Notes under the pieces: generated by a model
Database searches by the model: none
The model's input: the letters and a program-made list of their open reading frames with translations, nothing else
What the model was told of the DNA's origin: nothing
In this document: positions 1 through 8,401 of the stretch, piece after piece
Position numbering within the stretch: the first letter of the stretch is position 1
How the letters are laid out: every line of letters begins with the position of its first letter
From: Paludibacter propionicigenes
GTDB lineage: Bacteria; Bacteroidota; Bacteroidia; Bacteroidales; JAIFNL01
Direction of reading: 5' to 3'
DNA length: 48,331 bases
Assembly: GCA_020721325.1 (NCBI GenBank)
Contig: DYNA01000014.1
Location: forward strand, 1-48,331
Translations under genes and position numbers: made by a program

Positions 1-1
1 T

Positions 2-75
2 GCCGATGTAGCTCAGTTGGCCAGAGCAGCTGATTTGTAATCAGCTGGTCGGGGGTTCGAATCCCTCCATCGGCT
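2..75 (+). tRNA. tRNA-Thr (TGT anticodon)
   Basis: A complete cloverleaf can be drawn. The acceptor stem GCCGATG (2-8) pairs with CATCGGC (68-74), with discriminator T at 75. The anticodon stem GCTGA/TCAGC encloses loop TTTGTAA, giving anticodon TGT at 36-38. The T arm carries GGTTCGAATCC. CCA is not encoded. It is the first of three closely spaced tRNAs, probably one transcript, and the operon may begin left of the window. Confidence 0.96.
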
Positions 76-84
76 CAAAGTTTT

Positions 85-167
85 GGGGGGATTCCAGAGC
101 GGCCAAATGGGGCAGACTGTAAATCTGTTGTCTGACGACTTCGGAGGTTCGAATCCTCCTCCCCCCA
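85..167 (+). tRNA. tRNA-Tyr (GTA anticodon)
   Basis: Acceptor stem GGGGGGA (85-91) pairs with TCCCCCC (160-166), with discriminator A at 167. The anticodon loop CTGTAAA gives GTA at 119-121. A long variable arm (TGTCTGACGACTTCGGA region) is present, as expected for a class II tRNA-Tyr, which explains the 83-nt length. It lies 9 bp after tRNA-Thr. Confidence 0.96.
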
Positions 168-180
168 CAAAATAAAATAA

Positions 181-253
181 GCGGGAGTAGCTCAGTTGGT
201 AGAGCGGCAGCCTTCCAAGCTGCAGGTCGCGGGTTCGAGCCTCGTCTCCCGCT
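181..253 (+). tRNA. tRNA-Gly (TCC anticodon)
   Basis: Acceptor stem GCGGGAG (181-187) pairs with CTCCCGC (246-252), with discriminator T at 253. Anticodon stem GCAGC/GCTGC encloses loop CTTCCAA, with anticodon TCC at 214-216. It is the last gene of the tRNA trio. A hairpin terminator begins 22 bp downstream. Confidence 0.96.
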
Positions 254-275
254 CATTCTAAAGAGTAAAAAGTGT

Positions 276-303
276 AAAGCGGTTATTTACCGCTTTTTTT
301 ATT
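276..303 (+). terminator. Intrinsic terminator of the tRNA operon
   Basis: Perfect 8-bp stem AAAGCGGT (276-283) / ACCGCTTT (289-296) with a TATTT loop, followed by a T run to about 300. It lies directly after tRNA-Gly. Confidence 0.85.
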
Positions 304-908
304 TTATATAATCATCTAAGATTAAAATACTTATATACCTTGATTTTTCTATTTTTATTAAAAATAAATATGTTATAAATGATGAAAAACAAATAATACG
401 TATTATAATTGTTGATAATTTGTCTCTTTTGCCATTGTTAAAACTCTCAAAAATTAGTTATTTTTATTATACCTTAGGTTCTCATGTCTAATACTAACTA
501 ACTGAAAGTCATTGTGTTAATTGTTTGAAAATGTAGAAAAATTTATCATCAATAGCTTGTTTATCAATAGATTGATATAATAACTTGTAGATTTTAGGTT
601 TTGTAGTTGTATATTAGACCACTTGAATGTTTTCCATTTTATTTATGTTTTTTATTGCATTTTTACAAATACAATTATTGCGAAATATGAAAAATTTATG
701 TAAATATATTAAATAATAAGTATTTGATTTTAAGGTTTATAGATATTTTTTATGCTTACTTTTGATACCATGAAAATCTGTGTTAATGACAAAAAACACG
801 TTTTAATGTTTTTTAAACGGAACGTAAGGTGAATATTGTTTTTGTCTAAATTTGTTCCATTTGAAATCTATTAAAGTTTTAAAATGGTAACCAAGTCAAA
901 TGAAGCAG
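304..908. other. Gene-poor AT-rich spacer
   Basis: About 600 bp with no open frame having plausible coding character. The only structure recognised is a reverse-orientation copy of the dispersed palindromic element at 505-596. The rest is AT-rich, low-complexity sequence. Confidence 0.6.
505..596 (-). repeat. Dispersed palindromic element, copy 1
   Basis: Reads in the reverse direction as the family pattern. The inner repeat is AGTCATTGTGTTAAT (507-521) against ATTGATATAATAACT (571-585). The conserved middle includes ATCATCAATAGCTTG and TTATCAATAG, and the outer end is ACTTGTAGATTT, close to the family's ACTTGCGGATTT. It lies on the 3' side of the minus-strand lipoprotein gene ending at 983, beyond that gene's terminator, and in the gene's sense orientation. 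Confidence 0.75.
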
Positions 909-950
909 AAAAAGGTTAAATAGCTATTAATCGGCTATTTAACCTTTTTT
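909..950 (-). terminator. Strong bidirectional terminator of the minus-strand lipoprotein gene
   Basis: Perfect 16-bp inverted repeat AAAAAGGTTAAATAGC (909-924) / GCTATTTAACCTTTTT (934-949) with a 9-nt loop. T or A runs on both sides make it usable in either direction. It begins 33 bp past the stop of the 983-1429 gene. Confidence 0.85.
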
Positions 951-982
951 GGTTATAAAAGTTGCTTTAAAAAATTCTAAAA

Positions 983-1429
983 CTATTGAACTTCTTCAGC
1001 CTTTTCAGGGGTTTTGGCTGGTGCAACATATTTAGTTAATGATGCAGAAACATTTTCAACTCCTCCAGTATCGTCAACTGAATAAGTTAATGAAATAGAG
1101 CTGTAATCGCCCGCTATTGTGCCACTTCCGTAAACAGTTTCACTATTTAACGTTTGATTTTTAATTGTAATGTTTAAACCGCTAACAGTAGCTACCGCAG
1201 CAATTGAATTTCCATAACCGTTAAAATTATAGATTTTAATTTCGTTTGAGCCGCTGCCTGCCGAAATGGTAACATCGTAAGTAGGTCCTCCGGTTTCAAC
1301 AACTGTCCATTTTGTAGAAATGTTTTCGATAATTTCCGCATCGGTTTCGGCTACGTCACCTTCGCACGAAAACAAAAACATAGACAATGCAAAAAACATT
1401 AAAATTGTAGTGATTTTTGTAATTTTCAT
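983..1429 (-). CDS. Small lipoprotein of unknown function
   Basis: A 148-residue protein starting with a typical lipoprotein signal peptide. A charged N terminus and hydrophobic stretch end in lipobox LFSC at about residues 19-22, so it should be exported and lipid-anchored. The mature part is rich in Gly, Ser, Thr and Val and alternates like beta strands (for example VTISAGSG and SSISLTYSV). This resembles small beta-barrel or lipocalin-like Bacteroidota lipoproteins, but I do not recognise a family with certainty. It is the last gene of a minus-strand series with three FKBP lipoproteins upstream, 143 bp from the nearest, and it has its own strong terminator. Co-transcription with the FKBP genes is possible but not shown. 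Confidence 0.8.
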   Translation of the reverse strand: MKITKITTILMFFALSMFLFSCEGDVAETDAEIIENISTKWTVVETGGPTYDVTISAGSGSNEIKIYNFNGYGNSIAAVATVSGLNITIKNQTLNSETVYGSGTIAGDYSSISLTYSVDDTGGVENVSASLTKYVAPAKTPEKAEEVQ

Positions 1430-1572
1430 AATTTTTTTTTATAAATGAATGAATGAATTTGTAAAATTTCTTATTTTATATAACTTAAAATATAAATTAA
1501 TATTGTTTTGATAACAAAAAAAGTAATCAACAAATAGCTTTGTATCTCGTTTTAAGAAAAATTTGTGAAAAA

Positions 1573-2046
1573 TTAATTATAAGCATCAACTAATTCAATA
1601 TCAAAAATTAGAGTGGAATAAGGCGGAATGGTACTACCCGAACCTTGAGAACCGTAACCTAAATCAGAAGGAATAATTAAAGTTGCTTTTCCGCCCACTT
1701 TCATGTAGGTTAAACCTTCATTCCAGCCTTGAATTAAGTTTCCGAGTATGAAAACCGGCAAAGAAGCATCGCCCTCAGTGGTATCAAAGACAGTTCCGTC
1801 TTTTAAAAGTTTACCGGTATAGCGAACTTTTACATATTGCCCTAAACGCGGATTTGCACCTGTTCCAAGCAATGTTTCTATGTAGTAAAGTCCACTGGCA
1901 GTAGGGGCAACAGTAATATTATGATTTTGAATGTATTGCTCTAAAAGAGCTTGCTCTTCTTCTTCTAAATCTTCTTTTTCGCAAGAAAAAAGAAATATGG
2001 CAAAAAATAAAACGGAAAGAATTGAAAAAATTGTTTTGTTATTCAT
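1573..2046 (-). CDS. FKBP-type peptidyl-prolyl isomerase lipoprotein (single domain)
   Basis: A 157-residue lipoprotein (lipobox LFSC) followed by an acidic linker (EKEDLEEEEQ) and one complete FKBP domain in the C-terminal 95 residues. FKBP landmarks are VRYTGKL, FDTT, LIQGWNEG (the Trp at the floor of the proline pocket), LGYGSQG, IPPYSTLIFDIEL. The active-site residues therefore appear intact. Proteins of this type catalyse cis-trans isomerisation of X-Pro bonds in exported proteins. In gliding Flavobacteria the related lipoprotein GldI is needed for motility. The gene lies 80 bp downstream of a second FKBP gene on the same strand. Assignment to the family is firm; whether it is the GldI orthologue cannot be settled here. 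Confidence 0.92.
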   Translation of the reverse strand: MNNKTIFSILSVLFFAIFLFSCEKEDLEEEEQALLEQYIQNHNITVAPTASGLYYIETLLGTGANPRLGQYVKVRYTGKLLKDGTVFDTTEGDASLPVFILGNLIQGWNEGLTYMKVGGKATLIIPSDLGYGSQGSGSTIPPYSTLIFDIELVDAYN

Positions 2047-2126
2047 TTTTAGATTATTAATTTATACAACTTTATTTCTATATTAAAGATGAAAAAAGAC
2101 ATAAAAAGTTGCGTAGTTAAAAAAAA

Positions 2127-2963
2127 TTATTTTATATCGAGTAATTCAACTTCAAAGATGAGTGTGCTAAATGGCGGAATGAGTTCGCCAAAACCTTTTT
2201 TTCCATAAGCCAAAGCCGAAGGAGAAATTAAGCGAATTTTATCGCCTATCTTCATGGTAGCCAATGCTTCTTCCCATGCGGGGATAACCTGATTTTTACC
2301 TAAAACAAAGCCAAATGGCTCGTTTCGGCGCACCGAAGAATCAAAAATAGTTCCATCGAGAAACATGCCTGTATAATGAACGATGAGCGAGTCGTTCTGT
2401 TTTGCGGCTTTGCCTTTGCCTTGTTGCAATGGAATGATTATCAAGCCACTCTGTGTTGGCGAAGTGGTTATTTCATTTTTTTCTATGTAGTCATCTAACA
2501 GCATGGTTTCGGCAGCTTTGTTTTGAGCATCGAGTTGTGCTTGCATTTGCTCCATTTCTTGGGGCGAAAGAATTTCTTTCAATCGAACGTAAAATTTTAA
2601 TTTACTGTCGGTTTTTATAAATTCGGGAAAAATATCGGCTTTGATGGTGTGTCGAATGAAATTCTTCGCATTTATTTGAAATTCAGCACTATCGCCTAAG
2701 TGCATGAGTGCAAAAGCATCTTCTATGCTTCCGCCTTTGTGTGAGGGTTCTTCGAGTCGCACTCGAAAAGGTCCATCAAATAAAACTGAATCATTTTCGG
2801 TTGTGTATTTTAATAAAATCACCAATCCATCGCCTATGGAAGGCTTTTTGGCTTGCGGATTTTCTTCAATAAATCGGTATTCCAATCCACTGGAATGCTC
2901 TTGAAAATCATTTCTACAACTAAAAAAAAGAAATACTATAAAAATATATAAAACATTTTTCAT
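2127..2963 (-). CDS. Two-domain FKBP-type peptidyl-prolyl isomerase lipoprotein
   Basis: A 278-residue lipoprotein (signal ending FFFSC). It contains two FKBP-like units. An N-terminal one, about residues 30-135, is degenerate and lacks the usual YG and IPP signatures. A helical linker rich in Gln, Glu and Ala follows at about 135-165. The canonical C-terminal domain (about 185-278) shows VHYTG, FDSS, VIPAWEEAL, LAYGKKG, IPPFSTLIFEVEL. The likely role is a periplasmic foldase or chaperone at the membrane surface, with the first domain perhaps only binding substrate, as in other tandem FKBPs. It is the middle gene of three FKBP lipoproteins in a row. Confidence 0.9.
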   Translation of the reverse strand: MKNVLYIFIVFLFFSCRNDFQEHSSGLEYRFIEENPQAKKPSIGDGLVILLKYTTENDSVLFDGPFRVRLEEPSHKGGSIEDAFALMHLGDSAEFQINAKNFIRHTIKADIFPEFIKTDSKLKFYVRLKEILSPQEMEQMQAQLDAQNKAAETMLLDDYIEKNEITTSPTQSGLIIIPLQQGKGKAAKQNDSLIVHYTGMFLDGTIFDSSVRRNEPFGFVLGKNQVIPAWEEALATMKIGDKIRLISPSALAYGKKGFGELIPPFSTLIFEVELLDIK

Positions 2964-3045
2964 AATTTATTGTTTATTTATTATGTTTGTAATGAATTGA
3001 TAACTCATATTAAAAATAAGCGAAATTTATAACTAAAAAACGAAT

Positions 3046-3135
3046 AATCAATGTATTAACCGCTTTTAAAATGCGTACAAATTAATTATTGATAAGTTGT
3101 TTATTAACCAATTAATGCCCTATCTTTCTGATTTT
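3046..3135 (-). repeat. Dispersed palindromic element, copy 2
   Basis: Reverse-orientation copy. The core AAAATGCGTACAAATTAATT, TTGTTTATTAACC and the outer end TCTTTCTGATTTT align with the family, but the inner repeat is more diverged. Its 5' end (in its own direction) is only about 8 bp past the stop codon of the FKBP gene at 3143-3685, in sense orientation. Confidence 0.7.
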
Positions 3136-3142
3136 TATATTT

Positions 3143-3685
3143 TTAAAATTTTAATTTTTGCAAAACTTCCACTTCGTAAACGATAATGGAACGCGGGGGA
3201 ATTTTATCAAAATCGCCCAAAAGACTGTGCGCCATAAAAGGTAAAATGATAAAACGCGCTTTATCGCCAACGCTCAAAAGCAAAATGCCTTCTTCCAAAC
3301 CCGATTCGACTCCGCCTTGTCCAACTTTAAAAGATTTAACACCCAAAGAATCAGATGAATAACACAAACTTCCGTCGAGCAAAGAAATTTCATAATTGAG
3401 TTCGACTACATCGCCTGCTTCAATTTTTTCACCTTCTCCTTTTTCATAAATCATGTAGCGCAAGCCTGTTCCTGTTTCTTGCATTTGCCAGTTTCGCCGC
3501 TTTAAGTAGGCTTCTATGCGTTCTCGGTCTATTTTTAGTAAACCACGGTTGGCTTTTTCTAAAGGAATTTTATATTTTTTAAATTCTTCTTTTGGAATCA
3601 TTTTTAATTTTGGGGTTTTTTCGTTGCACGAAAATCCGATTAAAATTAAAATTAAAACAAAAAAACGAAATGTTTTATTTTTCAT
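3143..3685 (-). CDS. GldI-like FKBP-type isomerase lipoprotein
   Basis: A lipoprotein of about 180 residues. The ATG at 3685 (MKNKTFRF) is preferred over the in-frame TTG two codons upstream, because it directly begins a signal peptide ending in lipobox GFSC. A basic linker leads into one FKBP fold with VVELNYEISLLDG, VESGLEEGI, VGDKARFIIP-like and IPPRSIIVYEVEV segments. The usual pocket Trp of canonical FKBPs is not present (GLEEGI rather than GWEEGL), and the YG turn is replaced by HSLLGDF. This is typical of divergent GldI-like members. Catalysis may be weak, with chaperone activity more likely. It is the first of the three FKBP genes. Confidence 0.85.
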   Translation of the reverse strand: MKNKTFRFFVLILILIGFSCNEKTPKLKMIPKEEFKKYKIPLEKANRGLLKIDRERIEAYLKRRNWQMQETGTGLRYMIYEKGEGEKIEAGDVVELNYEISLLDGSLCYSSDSLGVKSFKVGQGGVESGLEEGILLLSVGDKARFIILPFMAHSLLGDFDKIPPRSIIVYEVEVLQKLKF

Positions 3686-3771
3686 AACCAATTTATTGTT
3701 AAATTGTTTGTTAAACTTTGCAAAAGCTACCGTTTGCAGATTGCTAAATAGCTAATTATCTGTTTGTTGCT

Positions 3772-6687
3772 TTATTCACTTTTTCCTTGAATTGTATCAA
3801 TTTCCGATTGTTCTGTAATTCCATAAAGCTGGTAAACTAATTTATTTATTTCATTGTCAGTATGTTCTATTCTTCGTTGAATCTGGTCTTTTTCGGTTTG
3901 CAATTTTGCATTTTGTAATCGCTGATTTAATTTTAATTGAATTTCAACAAATTTAATAATTTCTGACTGTAAATTTATTTCAATTTTTATATTTGAAATT
4001 AATTTAATTGGTAATTTTTTTACATGAATAGCTTTAACTTCTGCAAATGCTTTTCCTTTTTCGGGAATTAATGTTTGATAATAAAAATTCATTAATTTAG
4101 AGTTTAAAATTCCAAGTACAAATTTTAAATCTACATTTTCTTTTAATGGCAAAATACAATGAGTTGAATGTCTGGTAATAAATGAATTTTCATCATAGCA
4201 GCCTATTATTTTATCAGCGGTTTGTCTTATTATAATTTTAGGACTACTGAAAATAGAGTAATCTCTCAATGCAAAATCAATTTTGTTTTGTTTTGTTTTT
4301 AAATCCGATAATTTAATTGTCTTTTTTAAATTTTTATCGTAATTTATCCAATTATTATTCCATTTTATCGAATATCTATTAATATCTTTTCCTTCAAGTA
4401 TTTTTAAATATTTTTCTGATTTTGGCTGTTTTGATAATAAAATATTTGCTGCATTTCCAGTATTTACACCATTGTTTACCGAACAAAGCTCACCTAACGG
4501 AACTCCCGATTGATTTATTTTTTCAAATATCAAATTTGTTTTTTTAGTTTGAAAATTAAAAGATTTATTTTCACCAATTAAAATATTTTGCTGCAAAACT
4601 TTTATTAAACGATACGTTTTTTTATAAAAATCATCTACCGAAAAAAAAGTTAATAAATTTACATTTTTTTCATGTATCCTATTTTTTTTAAAAATACAAA
4701 TAGAACTTCCGCCTGTTGTAGCTTGGTCAAAAACTTCATAATTTATTTTACATATTTCTATAATTTTGCTATTTAATGCAAAAAAACTTCTTAATGAATT
4801 ATAATAGACATTATCAATGAAAGTTCGTGGCACAATGTAAGAAATTAATCCATTTTCATTTAGTAAATGATAACCTTTTTCATAAAAATAAGCCCATAAA
4901 TTAGGTTTGTAATCTTTTGTTAAATAGTTATTTAATAAGTAAACAACTTCATTGGGCAAAAACATTGTATCTTCTTTGCCTCCAATTGTTACATAAGGCG
5001 GATTTCCTATTACACAATCAAAACCTCCTTGTTTAAAAACTTCGGGAAATGCTATTTTCCAATCAAATACATTGATTTTACGCTCTTGCTTTGGTGTTAA
5101 AAACAAGTCGGAATCATAAAAATCGGGTGCAATTAATGAATTGCCGCATTGAATATTATTGTCAATTGTTGGTAAAACCCGTTCATTAAAAAATTGAAGC
5201 GAGGTTTGTATTGATGCTTGCGTTTCGCCTTCCAATGCTTTCAAAAGCAAACTAAGTTTTGATACTTCAACGGCTTGTGTGTCAATATCCACGCCGTAAA
5301 TATTGTTCAATAATATTCTTTTTTTCTCTTTGCTTGTTAAATTTCCGTCCGGTGTAATCGGATTGTCCGTTTTTACTTTGCCAAAGGTCGAAACTTTGGC
5401 AACGTTTTGATGATAATATTTTAAATGATAATCTAATAAATATTGATACGCTCCAAGCAAAAACGAACCGCTGCCGCACGATGGGTCGAGAATTTTAATT
5501 TTACTTATTTCGTTGGGCGTTTTACCGTCAATTAATTCACCTACAGTATTTTTAACTATGTATTCTACAATATATTCCGGTGTATAATATACTCCTCCGG
5601 CTTTTCTAACTTCGGGCTTTTCTTCTATTTTGGCATGATGGGCATCGGTTAAGCGAATGACTTTTCCAAGAAATTGCTCGTAAGCCAAACCCAATATTTC
5701 AACCGGAATAATGGCAAAATTATAACCATATTCTTTATCATTTTCTTTTGTTTTACCGTAAAGTTGGGTTATAATATTTTTTATTATTTTATTATCAATA
5801 TCTAAATTTTGAGTAATGTTATCTTTCTTAAAATCAAACAATCCCGAATTGTATTTTTGGTCGGCTGTTTGAAAATAATCGTATAAATTATGATAAAAAT
5901 TGTTGGTTTTTATTAGATTAAATAAAGTGTTTTCATTTTCTATTTTTCTATCTTCGCACACTTTAAGAAAAACAATTCGGTCGATAATTTGTTGTACCGA
6001 AAAATTAATTTCTTCCTCTTCTAATTCTTTGTTTTTTAGAGCAATATTTGTTGCCAATTTCTCTCGCCAACTTTCAATTGATTTTAAAAATTCTTTATCA
6101 ACCGGCTCGGCGGCTTTAAAATCGATTTTCGATTTTGCATAATTTTCAATACTTCCGTTCAAAACCGCTTCGTAACTGAAGGTATCGTAAATAAAATCAA
6201 ATTCTTTTAAAAAATCGGTATAATAAATGTATTTTAATCTTTTGGCATTTGCATTTTCGGTATTTTTTGGTTTTCGAGTGCAATCGTAAATTGCAAATTC
6301 TTCAAAATCGGTAACTATTGAAATACTTAATTTTGCGTTCCAACCATAATTTCTTACTTGTAAAGCAGGCTCAGGATTTTCTCTGATTGGAATAGCCGGT
6401 TTCTTAGCCTCTACAAAAAATTTGCGTTTCCCCTCTATATTGAATGAATAATCCGGTGCTTTAGAATGCCCGTTTACTTTTACTTTGTCCTCGTGTTTTA
6501 CATCTCTGTAAGTTTCTAATTGTTGTTTCGTGTTATCAATATCCCAACCAAGAGCCAAAAAAAACGGGTTTATAAAATCCGCACGCGTTTGTGCTTCATT
6601 GTAATTCAACGATTTATAAAAATCAGTTTGCGAATTGAATTTATCAATCAACAATTTTATTTTGGCTTTTGCCTCTTCTTTTTTCAT
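3772..6687 (-). CDS. Single-chain type IIG restriction-modification enzyme (Eco57I-like)
   Basis: A 971-residue fusion of nuclease, N6-adenine methyltransferase and specificity module. The N terminus has a PD-(D/E)XK site: PD at 78-79 and E-A-K at 93-95, in the order seen in type I HsdR-like N domains. A helical connector follows. The methyltransferase then shows GVYYTP (365-370), motif I DPSCGSGSF (401-409), GVDID (465-469) and catalytic GNPPYV (561-566). The C-terminal part (about 600-930) resembles a TaqI-like target-recognition domain, and the end is a coiled coil. It should methylate adenine in its own site and cut unmodified DNA. No separate methylase, specificity subunit or helicase is adjacent. 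All key motifs look intact, so it may be active. The recognition sequence cannot be read from here. Confidence 0.9.
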   Translation of the reverse strand: MKKEEAKAKIKLLIDKFNSQTDFYKSLNYNEAQTRADFINPFFLALGWDIDNTKQQLETYRDVKHEDKVKVNGHSKAPDYSFNIEGKRKFFVEAKKPAIPIRENPEPALQVRNYGWNAKLSISIVTDFEEFAIYDCTRKPKNTENANAKRLKYIYYTDFLKEFDFIYDTFSYEAVLNGSIENYAKSKIDFKAAEPVDKEFLKSIESWREKLATNIALKNKELEEEEINFSVQQIIDRIVFLKVCEDRKIENENTLFNLIKTNNFYHNLYDYFQTADQKYNSGLFDFKKDNITQNLDIDNKIIKNIITQLYGKTKENDKEYGYNFAIIPVEILGLAYEQFLGKVIRLTDAHHAKIEEKPEVRKAGGVYYTPEYIVEYIVKNTVGELIDGKTPNEISKIKILDPSCGSGSFLLGAYQYLLDYHLKYYHQNVAKVSTFGKVKTDNPITPDGNLTSKEKKRILLNNIYGVDIDTQAVEVSKLSLLLKALEGETQASIQTSLQFFNERVLPTIDNNIQCGNSLIAPDFYDSDLFLTPKQERKINVFDWKIAFPEVFKQGGFDCVIGNPPYVTIGGKEDTMFLPNEVVYLLNNYLTKDYKPNLWAYFYEKGYHLLNENGLISYIVPRTFIDNVYYNSLRSFFALNSKIIEICKINYEVFDQATTGGSSICIFKKNRIHEKNVNLLTFFSVDDFYKKTYRLIKVLQQNILIGENKSFNFQTKKTNLIFEKINQSGVPLGELCSVNNGVNTGNAANILLSKQPKSEKYLKILEGKDINRYSIKWNNNWINYDKNLKKTIKLSDLKTKQNKIDFALRDYSIFSSPKIIIRQTADKIIGCYDENSFITRHSTHCILPLKENVDLKFVLGILNSKLMNFYYQTLIPEKGKAFAEVKAIHVKKLPIKLISNIKIEINLQSEIIKFVEIQLKLNQRLQNAKLQTEKDQIQRRIEHTDNEINKLVYQLYGITEQSEIDTIQGKSE

Positions 6688-6712
6688 TTTTCAATGGATT
6701 GATATTTTATTG

Positions 6713-6720
6713 CAAAATTA
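6713..6720 (-). promoter_or_regulatory. Possible -7 box for the type IIG enzyme gene
   Basis: On the minus strand the sequence reads TAATTTTG, matching the Bacteroidota -7 consensus TAnnTTTG, about 26 bp before the start codon at 6687. I see no well-spaced -33 TTTG. Confidence 0.4.
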
Positions 6721-6785
6721 TAATTATTTTTTAACTTTTAAAAATTCTCATTTTTTTTCTTCAAAAGATAACTAATTGATAATCA

Positions 6786-6870
6786 AAACATCAATATTTT
6801 ACAAAATACGTACAAATTAATCAGCTACAATTTGTTAAAAAACAAATTGTTGCAATAATTTTCAGGTTTT
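6786..6870 (-). repeat. Dispersed palindromic element, copy 3 (degenerate)
   Basis: Reverse-orientation copy, the most diverged one. ACAAAATACGTACAAATTAA and ATTGTTGCAATAATTTTCAG align with the family middle and outer end. It starts about 22 bp past the nrnA stop codon in sense orientation. Confidence 0.6.
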
Positions 6871-6892
6871 TTAAGCTACTAAATTTACGCTA

Positions 6893-7915
6893 TCAACTAT
6901 TTAATAATTCTTCTTTGTATTGTGGCAATAAACTTACTAATTTATCAGCAACTTCGAGTAGTTTTAAATCAAAATCTTTGCCACCCGCAGCGTTTTTATG
7001 TCCGCCGCCTTTAAAATGTTTACGGGCAAATTGATTTACATCAAAATTTCCTCGCGAACGCATGGACATTTTCATAAAGCCTTCGTGTTCCATAATAAAT
7101 ACCGAAAAATTTATATTCTCAATGGAAAGTGGTAAGTTTACAAATCCTTCGGAGTCACCTATTTTGTAGCCAAATTTTTCTTTTTCCTGCTCACTCAATA
7201 CGATATAGGCAGTTCTAAATTCTGGCAAAACAACCATTTTTTCACTTAACAAATAGCCCATTAACCGTGTACGCTCAATGGAATAATTATCGAAAAGTTT
7301 GGCTTTAATGTAATCTTTATTTATTTGTTTTTCAAGAAGTTCTGCTACATTCAAAAAGGTTTTGGGTTTAGAAGAATTATACGAAAAACAGCCCGTATCA
7401 GCCATTATTCCGGCAAAAAGGCATTCTGCACTTTGAATGTTTACAATAGATTCGGAATGTAAATGTTTTATAACTTCATAAACCAATTCCGATGCCGAAC
7501 TTACCGAAGTATCGGAAAAAGTAATGTGGTAAATATCCGGCTCAGGATGATGGTCGATAATTACTTTTTGAGCCTTTGCCTGTTCAAGTGCATTTTGCAT
7601 TTTTCCGGTTCTGCTGAAATGGTTGTAGTCGATGCTAAAAATTAAATCGGCTTTTTGAATGTATTGGCTTGCCAATTCAGTATCTTTCTCATAAACAACT
7701 ATTTGGTCGGTACTCGGCATCCACTTCAAATTATCTGGAAATCGATTGGGCAAAATGATTTGAACTTGTTTTCTTTGCTCTTTTAAAACATGAAACAAAC
7801 CTAAATTTGCTCCTACACAATCGGCGTCCGGATTTTGATGTCCGGTAAGCACAATAAAATCGGCTGTTTCAATGGCTTTTTTTAATTTTTCTATTTCAGA
7901 AATGGGTATATTCAC
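6893..7915 (-). CDS. nrnA: NrnA-type DHH/DHHA1 oligoribonuclease and pAp phosphatase
   Basis: A 340-residue cytosolic DHH-family phosphoesterase. Metal ligands are visible in order: H26 in LTGHQNPDADC with D30 and D32, D95 in SIDYNHFS, and the family motif D120-H121-H122. The GIMADTGCF segment follows, and the C-terminal DHHA1 substrate domain ends in GGGHKNAAGG. This architecture and length match NrnA, which degrades 2-5-nt RNAs and dephosphorylates 3'-phosphoadenosine 5'-phosphate. The start is a GTG. An in-frame TGA lies a short way upstream and no ATG is available before the first motif. Confidence 0.92.
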   Translation of the reverse strand: MNIPISEIEKLKKAIETADFIVLTGHQNPDADCVGANLGLFHVLKEQRKQVQIILPNRFPDNLKWMPSTDQIVVYEKDTELASQYIQKADLIFSIDYNHFSRTGKMQNALEQAKAQKVIIDHHPEPDIYHITFSDTSVSSASELVYEVIKHLHSESIVNIQSAECLFAGIMADTGCFSYNSSKPKTFLNVAELLEKQINKDYIKAKLFDNYSIERTRLMGYLLSEKMVVLPEFRTAYIVLSEQEKEKFGYKIGDSEGFVNLPLSIENINFSVFIMEHEGFMKMSMRSRGNFDVNQFARKHFKGGGHKNAAGGKDFDLKLLEVADKLVSLLPQYKEELLNS

Positions 7916-8401
7916 TTTTTTATAATATTTGTAAGTTCAGTACAAAAAGATTTAAAACTAAGAAAATGTTATAATTCGCAAAAACTTAAATTTCAATTAA
8001 TTACAACTTTTCATTTTGGCAATTCTATGTAAAAAAATACCTTTTTATACAATACTTTTTGGTTAAAAAATTTTTTTTTGCAAAAATAAATAAAATAAAA
8101 TGTCTTTTTTTATAAAAAAAGTTAATCCGGTAAAAACAATTTTTTATTAATTTTATCAATTAAATCGAATTTTTTTTTATATATAAAAACCCAAAATTTC
8201 TAAAAAAAACTATTTTTAAACAAAATAAAAGATTTTTTTTAAAAGAAATAAATATAACTATATGAAAATTAACTAATTAAATTTCAATAAATATTTTTTT
8301 AGAAAAAAGTATTTGGAATGAAAAATAAAATATACTTTTGCAGTCGATTTAAAAATCTATAAATAATGTCTAACTTATTAATTTTTAACAAATTTAATTA
8401 A
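7916..8401. other. AT-rich divergent intergenic region with the rpsA promoter
   Basis: Nearly 490 bp of very AT-rich sequence between divergently transcribed nrnA and rpsA, with many A and T homopolymer runs. Only the rpsA promoter near 8313-8340 is recognisable. I see no small gene. Confidence 0.6.
8313..8340 (+). promoter_or_regulatory. rpsA promoter (Bacteroidota type)
   Basis: TTG at 8313-8315, a 17-bp spacer, then TACTTTTG at 8333-8340, fitting the TTTG/TAnnTTTG consensus of Bacteroidota housekeeping sigma factor promoters. It leaves a leader of about 55 nt before the ATG at 8402. The leader is A/T-rich with no Shine-Dalgarno sequence. Confidence 0.6.

Noticed and set aside
41-256. Minus-strand open frame across the tRNA cluster
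   Set aside because: It overlaps all three tRNA genes on the opposite strand and its codons reflect tRNA sequence; it is not a gene.
3772-6687. Type IIG gene as a PglX/BREX component
   Set aside because: It lacks the usual length and BREX companions; the N-terminal nuclease and single-chain layout fit type IIG better.
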